This document shows, one piece after another, positions 1 to 8,640 of a DNA stretch of 64,000 bases; the first letter of the stretch is position 1, and each line of letters opens with the position of its first letter. Made by a program: the position numbers and the translations under genes. The stretch covers positions 137,733-201,732 of the forward strand of contig CAUYUJ010018540.1 in the NCBI GenBank assembly GCA_963575745.1. Direction: 5' to 3'. The stretch is from Prorocentrum cordatum (lineage: Eukaryota > Sar > Dinophyceae > Prorocentrales > Prorocentraceae). The notes beneath the pieces were generated by a model, which ran no database searches, was not told the DNA's origin, and saw only the letters and a list, made by a program, of their open reading frames with translations.

Positions 1-280
1 CGTCGCTCGAGCGTCGTGCGATGGGCGAACTGCGCAAGACCGCGGAGAATCACATTCAATCCTTCATCCGTTAATGTAGTATATGGTCTGGGTGATCCAT
101 GGAACATGGTCCTCGGATACGCCCACTGAACGCGTCGGGGCGGGGAGAAGGACGGGGTGACCAGAGCAACATTCCCCGCGCCAATTGCCGCAAGCCGCCT
201 CCCATGTAAGCAGCACAGCACTGAGCGCGCGCGCGTGTCAGAGGGAGCGCGCGCATGTGCGAGGGTTGTGCAGCTGAGCG

Positions 281-362
281 ACGCAACGTCCATGCAACGT
301 CAATGCATGATCCTTGACAGGCCAATGCAAGGTCAATGCAAAGTCGATGCAAGGTCAATGAC
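281..362. repeat. 11-bp tandem repeat, GGTCAATGCAA type
   Basis: Degenerate tandem copies of an 11-bp unit (GGTCAATGCAA and variants). The same unit recurs at about 46820-47075 and 49310-49396, and shares the core GGTCAA with a second 11-bp family at 23911-24066 and 28590-28738. No coding role is apparent. Confidence 0.75.
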
Positions 363-508
363 AAGACACGTATCGCACGCGTGCGTACACAGCCGTGTAC
401 AATTTCACACACAGATGCACGTGCCCACGCACGTGCACATGCACACAAATGCACGCGCAGACATATGCTCATGCACGTACGCACCCACACACTTGAACAC
501 TGATGCGC
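363..508. repeat. Alternating purine-pyrimidine tract
   Basis: Rich in CA/TG and CG/GC dinucleotide steps (runs such as GCACGTGC and ACACAC). Such DNA can adopt left-handed form. This is a compositional observation only. Confidence 0.5.
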
Positions 509-540
509 GTGCCCCCTGCCCCATCCCCCAATCCAATTAA

Positions 541-1014
541 GCCCGTAGCCGGTGGCACGCCGGCTCCCTACACTGATTATTTAATATCCCAGCATCCTGT
601 CTGCGAGGTGAACACAAATATGATGCTTTGGTACGTGATCCACACCGCTCGCGTCACATGTACGCAGATATATACCAGATAACGATACGAGCGCGTCACG
701 TTCGTGTTGTTTCACCACGACACCCATATTTCTAATCGTGTTGAGATATTGCTGCATGGCGGTAGCAGCTGTCATACATGCTTTGTAAACACAGCAGCAC
801 CACCGTACTTGTATAATTCCCAAACAGCGAACGACAACAATATCCCCATCTCCCCAGCCTTAGCTTTCAAGGTTCCACCAGGATGGTTTGCGCTGTGCTG
901 CGTGCACTCCTCAACGCCCCCCATCATGCCCCACGTAAGCTGCAACGCGCACCGATTACAAGGAACGTTAGTATCCACCTCCCAGCGCATCAGGTCGGCA
1001 ACTAGCCGACGTAG
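541..1014. other. Intergenic stretch without recognisable content
   Basis: Short open frames exist on both strands but none shows a domain, a consistent frame or a repeat. I see nothing supportable here. Confidence 0.5.
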
Positions 1015-1065
1015 ACCAATTTTTCCCAACCCTCCTTGGTTGGGTATTCGTTTTGAATAGAGCAG
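1015..1065 (-). repeat. Array-junction module, reverse copy
   Basis: Reverse complement of a module found at 26863-26916 and 28518-28573. It contains a GCTCTATTCAAAA-like box followed by a GAACCCAACGCAGGAGGGTTGGG-like box (here with changes). In all three places a purine/pyrimidine-biased linker of about 50-60 bases separates it from an edge of the 102-bp minisatellite, so it marks one end of the arrays. Confidence 0.65.
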
Positions 1066-1124
1066 TGTGGTCTCCACTCCTTCCTCCTCCTCCCCTCTCC
1101 CTCCCTGCCTCTTCCTGTCTTGCC

Positions 1125-1485
1125 TGCGGGGGGCTGCGACCTGTGAAACTGTCGCCATTTTCGAGGCCTGCTGGGGGGCCCCGCGCAGTGAGGGCCACGC
1201 GCGGATTCAAATTAGACCTCGCCATCCCTGGGGGGGTGCGATCTGTGAAACTGTCGCCATTTTCGAGGCCTGCTGGGGGGCCCAGCACAGTGAGGGCCCC
1301 GCGCGGATTCAAATTAGACATCGCCATCCCTGGGGGGGGGGGGGTGCGATCTGTGAAACTGTCGCCATTTTCGAAGCCTGCTGGGGGGCCCAGCACAGCG
1401 AGGGCCACGCGCGGATTCAAATTAGACCTCGCCATCCCTGGGGGGCTGCGACCTGTGAAACTGTCGCCATGTTCGAAGCCTGCTG
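1125..1485 (+). repeat. 102-bp minisatellite, segment left of element 1
   Basis: About three and a half copies of a unit near 102 bp, recognised by the succession CTGTGAAACTGTCGCCAT, CGAGGCCTGCTGGGG, GCACAGTGAGGGC, GATTCAAATTAGAC, CTCGCCATCCCTGGG. The last copy is cut after GCCTGCTG by the insertion of element 1 and resumes at 17558. Because 102 is a multiple of 3, long spurious open frames run through all arrays of this family. Confidence 0.9.
1481..1485. repeat. Target-site duplication of element 1, left copy
   Basis: TGCTG, repeated at 17558-17562 just outside the other LTR. Joining the flanks through one copy rebuilds a normal minisatellite unit, which shows the pre-insertion site. Confidence 0.9.
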
Positions 1486-1755
1486 AGTCGAACGTGAGCC
1501 TGGTAGGTCAAATAGCATCCGTCTCCATGGGAGGCGGATGAGCTCACATTGCATCCAATTCCATGTCGAAGGAATACGATATGGGGAGTGGATGGGCATG
1601 ATAGGATAAGATCGATGTATCGGTCTTTCCAGCACATAGCGAACACTAAGGTAAGTGTCCGGGCAAATAGGGCGCGCGTGCCTTGAGCCCAAGGCAACGG
1701 CGCGCGAGCTATGCTCCCGATACTATAACATCTCCCAAAGAGCTACCCTTAAAGT
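1486..1755 (-). repeat. LTR of element 1, 3' copy in RNA sense
   Basis: Direct repeat of 17288-17557 with three substitutions. Plus-strand ends are AGTCGAA and TTAAAGT, so the sense-strand ends are AC...CT rather than the canonical TG...CA. The boundaries are fixed by the divergence of internal sequence and by the 5-bp target duplication. Confidence 0.92.
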
Positions 1756-2137
1756 CGGGAGGGGAGGAGACGGAGAGCATAGCCGCGCAGCCGTTAGGCT
1801 CTGCAAAGGCCGCGCGCACAACTGTTTGCAAGAAAGAAAACAGTGTGTACAGTCTGGCCTAACACCAGACTGTAAGGCGAGTTTCCTCGCAAGACATTTC
1901 ACGCAAATACAAGATAGCCCCTTCGAACGATGAAGGGCTATCGGCTCAGTTAGAAGTAAGCCAAACGGGCCATACCTCACCGAGCAAATAGGTATTAAGG
2001 CAAAGAGCCTGAGTCATATAAAGCCGGCTCGTTGCCAGGCGTGAAATGTAAGGCTCGTTTCCGAGCAACTAGAAGGGCGCCTCTGTAGTAGGCGCCCATG
2101 CTGGCAAATTGGACCGCGGGGGGGCAACAAGGACAGA
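1756..2137 (-). other. 3' non-coding region of element 1, hairpin-rich
   Basis: It holds several stem-loops: a 10-bp stem TACAGTCTGG/CCAGACTGTA at 1848-1874 with loop CCTAACA, a stem with a bulge from GATAGCCC to GGGCTATC at about 1912-1941, an 8-bp stem GGGCGCCT/AGGCGCCC at 2075-2097, and two family-1 mini-hairpins at 1877-1890 and 2053-2066. Next to the LTR, where a polypurine tract is expected on the sense strand, the sense strand is polypyrimidine (1756-1778). Confidence 0.7.
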
Positions 2138-3976
2138 CTAAAATTGATTAGCCTTAGGTTTGTTTCTGTCCTCGGGACTCCGAAAGGGAACAAACTGCTT
2201 CACGTCATACTTGAATGACTGAGTGCCTGACATTACTTCCAGAAACAGCTCCCGATCGATGCTTCCCTTTGTATGCCCGTCTGCGGTCATATCCCTAGTA
2301 TCACACCACTGCACGTTATGTACTATACCTATATCCATGAGCTCACGTATCCAACTGATATGTCCAAGCAGAGTCCGCTCTGTCGGTATCTTAAGATCCT
2401 TGCTTGATAATGATTTATAAACGGACTCAGCGTCTATGGTAAGAGATACTTTGATGGCTAGGCCCCCCACTTCACGCATATCTCGTAGTTGTCGTGGAGC
2501 CAGAGCTCCTGCATTGAGCTCGTGGAGTGTGATGAGCGTAGGGTAACACTCATCACGGTTATGCGCAGCTGCGAGTGCCTCCGCAGCATAGCTGGACCTC
2601 ACCTGCAGTCGGTGTGATTTGCATAGTCCGTCACAGAGGTGAACGACGGACTTGCCTTGAGGCGAGTTTCCTCGTCGTTGTACATTAGCCCCGCGTGTGC
2701 CGCAGCCCTTGGTCTCATCATCCTCCTCCCCGGTGAGCTTCCGATGCCCCGAATCGCTGTGGATGTCAACTTCATTCGTAGGCTTCATCCGAGGGAAGGT
2801 GATGCGTTTCGGGCTGCTGATCAGCTTTCGCGTCGCAGCATTCAGACGTCTGACTTGCAGATTGGTGGGCTCTTGGATTTTCTGGAGAGAGACCACGTAT
2901 ACCATGAGCCAGATTTGAGTAAGAAGGGCATAGGCGAGGGCTCCTCGCAAGCTGACGAACATGTCGGCAATGAGTTTCGTGGCTTTGGCATCGGCCGCCG
3001 CTCCTGTAAGTTCTGGGTGTGTGATAGGACGTAGTTGTTTGATATACTCGTCCTGATCCATGATCACATCCCCTTGGTCATTCTTAATGTAGCGAACGGC
3101 GCAGTTCGTATATGAGTGTTTGTTGAGCTTGCATTTGCCAAACACCTTTTCGACACGCTGTACATAGTCGTCTATATTTTTCTCTAGGCCTGTCATGTTA
3201 ATATCATCGACATGTTTTGCCGTTAGCAGATCTTGGCTGAATTCAAACTCAGGGTCATAACTGGTCGGTGCAAGGCCTATAGCTCGTGTGGTCGTACGAA
3301 GTTTGAGAGAGAACGCTCTTGGAGCGTCCTTTGTACCCGTTCCTGGTTTGAGGCACCTGAGGCAGTGTCGGCTTTCGTCATAAGATGAGAAGCCGGGTAG
3401 TGTACGAAGTACCTGGGCACTTCCCGGTGGAAGAGTGAAGCAGACCATGCGAGTTTCCTCGCCGGTGGCATGGGCAAGTTCCTCATAGGTCAAACCCTTG
3501 AGGAACGCCTTGTCGATATCCATGGATGCTAAGATCCACTCTGGATGGCATGCCGCCTCACTTGCCAGGAGTCGTTGGGACTGCCTTCGGGCGGTTCCCG
3601 AGAATGTTTCCACGTCGAAAGCCTCAGTATCCATAAATCCACGAAGGACAAGTCTGAGACGAATGGTTTTTTTAACGTTCTCGGTACCCACCTTTACAAA
3701 CTCCCACTTGTATACATACCTGGATGTCATGATGTTGGGAGCCTTGGATATATCATACATCTCAAAGCATCGGTTGTCAATCCAGATTTTGAGTTCAGTA
3801 TACAAAGCTTCACTAACCTCCTTTGGATGTGCTGCTATGTCGGCTTTGGTGAGTAGGTCTTCTTCTTTAACGACTACAGCACGTTTAGCAGCAGAGGATA
3901 CATATACTCTCATCGTTGCGACCATATCAGTGTCGAGCTGTGCAAGTTGAGTCTGATCCAACACTACTTTTGACAT
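2138..3976 (-). CDS. Reverse transcriptase / RNase H ORF of element 1
   Basis: The 612-aa ORF starts at an ATG about 145 bases after the integrase ORF. It shows the copia RT order: RLVLRGF near residue 110, the first catalytic Asp in SMDIDKAFLKG (about 154), a KDAPRAF block (about 213), the catalytic pair in HVDDINM (about 255, His replacing the usual Tyr of YVDD), and a palm/connection segment with SLRGALAYALLTQ. RNase H follows, with SSYAAEALAA (about 461) supplying the catalytic Glu and a downstream KGSIDRELFL block near the C-terminus. Mini-hairpins 2662 and 3449 lie inside it; 2662 encodes RGNSP within RNase H. The frame is intact, so the enzyme may be active. It would copy element RNA in a cytoplasmic particle, probably made as a separate product from integrase. 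Confidence 0.9.
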   Translation of the reverse strand: MSKVVLDQTQLAQLDTDMVATMRVYVSSAAKRAVVVKEEDLLTKADIAAHPKEVSEALYTELKIWIDNRCFEMYDISKAPNIMTSRYVYKWEFVKVGTENVKKTIRLRLVLRGFMDTEAFDVETFSGTARRQSQRLLASEAACHPEWILASMDIDKAFLKGLTYEELAHATGEETRMVCFTLPPGSAQVLRTLPGFSSYDESRHCLRCLKPGTGTKDAPRAFSLKLRTTTRAIGLAPTSYDPEFEFSQDLLTAKHVDDINMTGLEKNIDDYVQRVEKVFGKCKLNKHSYTNCAVRYIKNDQGDVIMDQDEYIKQLRPITHPELTGAAADAKATKLIADMFVSLRGALAYALLTQIWLMVYVVSLQKIQEPTNLQVRRLNAATRKLISSPKRITFPRMKPTNEVDIHSDSGHRKLTGEEDDETKGCGTRGANVQRRGNSPQGKSVVHLCDGLCKSHRLQVRSSYAAEALAAAHNRDECYPTLITLHELNAGALAPRQLRDMREVGGLAIKVSLTIDAESVYKSLSSKDLKIPTERTLLGHISWIRELMDIGIVHNVQWCDTRDMTADGHTKGSIDRELFLEVMSGTQSFKYDVKQFVPFRSPEDRNKPKANQF

Positions 3977-4121
3977 TTCTGATGTAAAACATAACTCAAC
4001 GTAAGGACCGTATTCATCACTGTCAAGAGAGTAGCTCTCGTCAGGTGTGGTTGAGCAGAGAGACTAGACAAGACTCTCGTGGTTCAGGCTCGTCTCCGAG
4101 CGTGTCCAATGATATGATATC
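3977..4121 (-). other. Gap between IN and RT ORFs with hairpin
   Basis: Non-coding 145 bases between the integrase stop and the RT start codon. It holds a family-1 hairpin at 4088-4101 (stem GCTCG/CGAGC, RNA loop GAGA). Its place directly between two pol ORFs could affect RT expression, but that is inference. Confidence 0.5.
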
Positions 4122-6401
4122 TTATTTGTCCACAGATGCTGAAACCAAAACACATTGGTCGGGCAGCATGGTTGTTGCGACGCAGTAGAGATAATCGTCG
4201 GTAGTCGTCGTAGGATGAAGATCCATACGTAGTTCGTTGTACCACTCTTCCAGCATCATAACTTCGATATTCTGTTCCTCATTTTCCTCATAGATTGTCA
4301 ACAGACGGCCTTCACTCGGCGATGAAGCACCTGGGATATCTGGAGGAGGCCTGTTTCCAGGCGAATCGTGTTCTCCAGACGTGTTGCTTGAGTGCTGATA
4401 TTTAGCCAGGTCGTCGTGAAATCCTAAGGAAGGGACACGTGAAATCAAGCATTGAATAAGTCTGGAATGAGTGCTACCAGTGATCTGAGAAATGTTTAGG
4501 CCGGTGCCCACACACTCGTAGTAGTGGAAAGCTGGGCTGATATCGTTGTCACAGTGGATCAGCGTAGACCCGGTGGCGTACTTTACTGCAGGTAAGCTTG
4601 ACACACTTTTGGCCAATCTAACTGCTAGTACATGTTCTACTCGGAAGTAGTTTCGCACGAGATACTGTAGTGCTAGATGTACGCGCGGGTGAAACTTGCT
4701 GTCGTCTGAAAGATTGAGGTTTCCCTTGTAATCTGGGATATAGCCGAAAACTTTGGCAGGTTTCCCTGCGCCGAGGTGTGCCACATATGTAAGGACGGTC
4801 TGCATGGCCATATTATCCATGCCAAGTTCCCGTGTGAGGAGACATTCAATGTATAGTGTGTGACGAGCATCAGGATACATCACAATTACCTCACGAGATC
4901 CTGCCTTGACAACAATATGTCCTCTTTCAGGCACATTACGGATCACCGGGAATGGGCCATTCCAGCCTCCATGATCGTCCTTAGTGGCAGTGGGTCGATG
5001 GTAGTCGACCAAATCCCCTGCAGAGTAAAGGCGAGCACCATCAGGAGCCGTTTTAACCCTAAGAGCACGATTTGTCTTGGCCACAGCAGTGGCTTGAGTT
5101 ATGGCTTCTAGGCGAACTTCCCTCACACGACGTTCTCGTTCGTCTCCTGATGTCTCGGGTCCCTTGGGAAAGTCAAGGGTGTCGAGGTCAGGGAGAAAGG
5201 AGGGCTGACGTCCTGTGTGTGCTTGGTATGGCGATACTCCGTTGTAAAACGTAAATGCATTGGTAACGAAGATGCCTTCCGCCAATACTCTAGTGAATAC
5301 AACAGGGATGTTGTGTCTATTCAGCTCTTCCTCAATCATGTGGAGGACGCCTCTGAGAATGCCGCTTCGTGACTCAATTGAAGTCGCGTGTTGGCCAGGC
5401 GCTCGGATACGAAGTTCCGTGCCCTTATCGGCCATCATGGCCTTAGCGGCATCATTGTTCAGGGCGCCTTCTCCGTCTGAGTATAAGACTTTGAAGGGTC
5501 CGTGATAGGCAATCCAGCAGTAGTGGTAGGCGTCAAAGATAGCGCCACGTTTTCTGTCGGAAATTTCTTGGCCTGCTGCCAGGCGAATACAACGATCCAC
5601 AATGTGAAATATGGTCCGTTTCTTGTAAAACATGAGGCCCATTTCGCCTTCGTCGAGCCAGTTACCAGGAAGGCTCACCGAAGGTAGTGTTGAGTTTCCT
5701 GGGCGTTCCCATGCTCTGCATTTCCGACAGGTATCGCAAACTTCTTTGATCATGTTCAGTCGAACGCTATCCAGCCCCACTTTGTCAAGGATTAGCCTCA
5801 TCTGGGGTTCCTTCGCATGATACCATCGCAGGTGCAGTTTACGGAGTTCCTTTTTAACGACATGAGGTTCGTGACTACGGAGATTTTGCAGACTGCGTTG
5901 GATGTCGAATCTCGTCCAGTCGGGTAGTCGTGGAGCCCCAGAGCCGGTAGAGGCAAGAGGGTTCCTTGTGGCTCTCCGCAGTCGGTCTCCTTCGTCGACT
6001 GCATCTGGAGGTGGTGGTACGCCTTGTAGGCGGCCACGACGGGCCGCTACCTGTGGCGCTTCGCTAGAGGACGCAGAAGGCGTGTTTCCACGCTCGGGGG
6101 CGTCTCGTAGCATGTCGTAACTGCTGGCACCAGATGTCGGATCAACGTTACCGAAGGATCGTGGTCGCGGTGGCCTGGCGTGTGCGCCTTGGCGGCCACC
6201 TGAAGCTGAAGCTTGGCCCTCACCAGGTTTAGGTAAGGGTTTCCACCAAGCTGGCACGGTTTTGCCTTCGGGGTCGTGGTCGTCTGGAAGTTTGAATGGT
6301 TCAGCAAAACGACATTTACCAGGTTCGGTGTCGAGGTGGTTCTTAACACCTTTGCTTATCGTAAGATCCCTCTGGCATGCGGGACATGGCCAATATACCA
6401 A
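4122..6401 (-). CDS. Integrase ORF of element 1
   Basis: 759 aa. An N-terminal Cys/His cluster (CPACQRD...H...C, residues 5-30) precedes a proline-rich linker. The integrase zinc site follows: HLRWYHAKE near 192 and CDTCRKC near 224. The catalytic core shows Asp in FHIVDRC (about 267), Asp in LYSDGEG (about 308) and Glu in SIESRSG (about 342), a D,D(35)E arrangement. The remaining 400 residues hold the C-terminal DNA-binding region (VDYHRPTATKDDHGGWNGPFPVI) and an acidic tail. It inserts the cDNA, making the 5-bp target duplication. The upstream ORF ends at 6435 in the same frame, so the two are separated only by an in-frame stop and could be one product by readthrough. Hairpins 4349, 4756 and 6080 are inside. 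Confidence 0.9.
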   Translation of the reverse strand: MVYWPCPACQRDLTISKGVKNHLDTEPGKCRFAEPFKLPDDHDPEGKTVPAWWKPLPKPGEGQASASGGRQGAHARPPRPRSFGNVDPTSGASSYDMLRDAPERGNTPSASSSEAPQVAARRGRLQGVPPPPDAVDEGDRLRRATRNPLASTGSGAPRLPDWTRFDIQRSLQNLRSHEPHVVKKELRKLHLRWYHAKEPQMRLILDKVGLDSVRLNMIKEVCDTCRKCRAWERPGNSTLPSVSLPGNWLDEGEMGLMFYKKRTIFHIVDRCIRLAAGQEISDRKRGAIFDAYHYCWIAYHGPFKVLYSDGEGALNNDAAKAMMADKGTELRIRAPGQHATSIESRSGILRGVLHMIEEELNRHNIPVVFTRVLAEGIFVTNAFTFYNGVSPYQAHTGRQPSFLPDLDTLDFPKGPETSGDERERRVREVRLEAITQATAVAKTNRALRVKTAPDGARLYSAGDLVDYHRPTATKDDHGGWNGPFPVIRNVPERGHIVVKAGSREVIVMYPDARHTLYIECLLTRELGMDNMAMQTVLTYVAHLGAGKPAKVFGYIPDYKGNLNLSDDSKFHPRVHLALQYLVRNYFRVEHVLAVRLAKSVSSLPAVKYATGSTLIHCDNDISPAFHYYECVGTGLNISQITGSTHSRLIQCLISRVPSLGFHDDLAKYQHSSNTSGEHDSPGNRPPPDIPGASSPSEGRLLTIYEENEEQNIEVMMLEEWYNELRMDLHPTTTTDDYLYCVATTMLPDQCVLVSASVDK

Positions 6402-6434
6402 GATGGAATCATGATATTCACACTGCGTATGGTC

Positions 6435-7100
6435 TCAGTTATGGCTAGGACTGTCCTTTCGGACGTTGTCGATGCATGCCTGGCAGGTGGCCACCTTTGC
6501 GATGATACGATCACCGATGCGTCTCATACCTTCGCCTGGTTCAGCTTGATCGGGAAGGTCTGCAGGGTAAGCATGTGCAGTACTTGTAGGCGCGCTTCCG
6601 CGCGGAGTATCAATGGCTTTCGCCAGATAGACGGCTTCCACAAAGGCAGACTGCAGTCGTCGAATGTATTTTTGTGCCAATGAAAGCTCTTTGTTGCACG
6701 GTTGTGCGTGCACATGCTGACCGTTGCATTTGAGTCGCTCAAAGGGTTTAAGAATTGTCTCGTCATTGCTGGTGATATTTGTCGGCTTCTTAATATAGTC
6801 ACCAGCCGTATCTTTGAGTCCCGTAGCACATTGATCAATGCGCACGGTTGTAATGTGTGGTCGGTTGGCAAGCTTCTTCCATGGGGAAATATCATCCACC
6901 CATGTTCCTGTAGGTTGTTCGCGTACCAACCACCTCCGAGCGTCATCTTGGGTTACAGCAATTTTACCACAGTAAGTTATGTGTGGTAAATCTTCTTCGT
7001 GGTGCTGTTCCCAAGTGTTGTGATTGACTTTGTAGTTTAATAGAATGGTGGTCCTGTAGTGCGGCAACTGGGTTGTAGCATGGCAACTCGAACGTAGCAT
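6435..7100 (-). CDS. Element 1 ORF of unknown function, second of a similar pair
   Basis: 221 aa. The central block has VRIDQCATGLKDTAGDYIKK, then PTNITSN and CNGQHVH. From memory this pattern (V..DQC..GL...G...KKPT..TSN...C.G.H.H) recurs in long copia-like polyproteins of dinoflagellates and some fungi, but I cannot confirm that or name a function. The preceding ORF has a looser version (SVVRMRLCHFGIRFN...PSGTYMQVASS), so the domain may be duplicated. A Cys pair (CQAC) lies near the C-terminus. It is in frame with the integrase ORF, with one stop codon between. Confidence 0.6.
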   Translation of the reverse strand: MLRSSCHATTQLPHYRTTILLNYKVNHNTWEQHHEEDLPHITYCGKIAVTQDDARRWLVREQPTGTWVDDISPWKKLANRPHITTVRIDQCATGLKDTAGDYIKKPTNITSNDETILKPFERLKCNGQHVHAQPCNKELSLAQKYIRRLQSAFVEAVYLAKAIDTPRGSAPTSTAHAYPADLPDQAEPGEGMRRIGDRIIAKVATCQACIDNVRKDSPSHN

Positions 7101-7167
7101 ATAGCGAAGTAATGGTCTACAACCCGCTGCACCGAGGGGTCTCCCAGGTCGACATATGTAGTCTTGT

Positions 7168-8601
7168 CTAGGCTGCCTCCTGAGGAGAGTCCCCTTGAGA
7201 AGGCAAGCTCTGAGATACCACCCTCACCGCCACAAGCTCCAACATATCCACGCAGTTGTTATGACCATAGCATCGTGTATCGGCTATGCTGTATATGCTA
7301 GCGCGTGTGTCGGGCATAGATGCGGGGAGGGTAAGGAACAGGTCATCGTCCTCATCGGAGCTTATCAGCTCAATAGGGACGTCAGTACTCCAGGTCGCCA
7401 TAAGATCCTGTCCGAGTCCTGACAAGTCGTCGCCGCAATCATCGTTTCCGTCTTCAACGTGCTTTTTAATGCGGCGAGGCTTGATGCCTGCTTCCTTTTC
7501 GGCTTTGAGCCTTTCCTTCTGCTTGATACGCGATTCTGTAAGTAAAACTTGCTCGTTTTGTTCGCCAGTCTGTGTGCCCATTGTCGTGGTTGAGTGGGTA
7601 CATGCGTCAATCGCCAGAGTCGGGAGGGGGAGAGAACAGTCATCTATGATGACGCGTCGAGGTTTCTGTGGTGATTGAGTAGGCTCGTTTCCGAGCAAGA
7701 CCGGTTCCTCGGGTTGCCAATACAACCGAGTGCTGATGTTGGCAACCCCTGCAGGTAGTGGTGCATGCCAATCATACCCTGTTGGTTGATCGGTAACTGA
7801 GATATCCTGAATAACCGCATTGGTATCCAGGTTAATCGTTACACGTCGGATAAAATCAGACCATTTCGGTCCTCCCTTGTTGGTCGTCACGCAATGATGG
7901 ATGTTATGGTCCGTACGTGTATAATTGTTTAAATATACAGGCACGTTTCCGTGCGTGGTGGTGCTCCCCAGGATGTTGTCGTTCAGATGACGGATGAGTG
8001 TAGTACGTGTCTGAGCTCGCCATTCAGCATGCCGTACTGTACGGCCGTACCAATCCAACACATGTTGTGGTATTGCCTGTTTGCATGTACATGCCCACAG
8101 CTTCGAGCTAATCGGTATTGATGACGCTACCTGCATATAAGTACCACTCGGTGTACTGTCTTGCATATTGAACCGAATACCGAAATGACACAAACGCATC
8201 CGTACTACTGACAACTTAAGATCTCCCAGGGTATCATGTACTGGAGATAACTTCCAAACATATCCTGGGGGACCAAATATAATGATTTTCATACGGAGTT
8301 TCTTGGCTTTTATCAACATGTTCTGGATACGTGACCAATGTGGGGCCACTCTCTTTCCTGGAGTTCTTACATGCCAGTTACCCGGGGTACTAATCCATAT
8401 GAGAGTGTGATCTCCACTGATCACCGCACCCAGGTAATCTGTGCCCACGCTTGTCATAAGCTCATTGTGGGAAATACGATCACAGATATAACCTCGGGTG
8501 CGGAGGTCGGCGCAAGCCTCTCTCGTATCTTCAATGACAAAAGCCCTCTTACTAAGGCAGGTTACCCCGCTGTCCTTGTTACCCCCCGGCTTTTCGGCCA
8601 A
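7168..8601 (-). CDS. Element 1 ORF of unknown function, Rossmann-like segment
   Basis: 477 aa. Residues about 30-190 alternate hydrophobic strands with helices (AVISGDHTLIWIS, MKIIIFGPPGYVWKL, LKLSVVRMRLCHFGIRF), followed by a Cys pair (WACTCKQ) and DWYGRTVRHAEWR. This looks like a globular Rossmann-type domain. A methyltransferase origin is possible, since cytosine methyltransferases occur in some dinoflagellate retroelements, but I see none of their catalytic motifs. The C-terminal third is charged and low-complexity. Hairpins 7683 (LGNEP), 7941 (HGNVP) and the wobble copy 8557 are inside. Confidence 0.6.
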   Translation of the reverse strand: MAEKPGGNKDSGVTCLSKRAFVIEDTREACADLRTRGYICDRISHNELMTSVGTDYLGAVISGDHTLIWISTPGNWHVRTPGKRVAPHWSRIQNMLIKAKKLRMKIIIFGPPGYVWKLSPVHDTLGDLKLSVVRMRLCHFGIRFNMQDSTPSGTYMQVASSIPISSKLWACTCKQAIPQHVLDWYGRTVRHAEWRAQTRTTLIRHLNDNILGSTTTHGNVPVYLNNYTRTDHNIHHCVTTNKGGPKWSDFIRRVTINLDTNAVIQDISVTDQPTGYDWHAPLPAGVANISTRLYWQPEEPVLLGNEPTQSPQKPRRVIIDDCSLPLPTLAIDACTHSTTTMGTQTGEQNEQVLLTESRIKQKERLKAEKEAGIKPRRIKKHVEDGNDDCGDDLSGLGQDLMATWSTDVPIELISSDEDDDLFLTLPASMPDTRASIYSIADTRCYGHNNCVDMLELVAVRVVSQSLPSQGDSPQEAA

Positions 8602-8640
8602 CAGGCAAGACGACGAGGGGGCGACGTCGCCCTGCCATCT

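Noticed and set aside
1848-1874. tRNA or small RNA gene in the hairpin-rich 3' end of element 1
   Set aside because: Strong stems occur, but there is no cloverleaf, no A/B boxes and no CCA-compatible acceptor pairing.
7168-8601. Cytosine DNA methyltransferase
   Set aside because: Such enzymes occur in some dinoflagellate retroelements and the fold looks Rossmann-like, but the catalytic PC and ENV motifs are not present.
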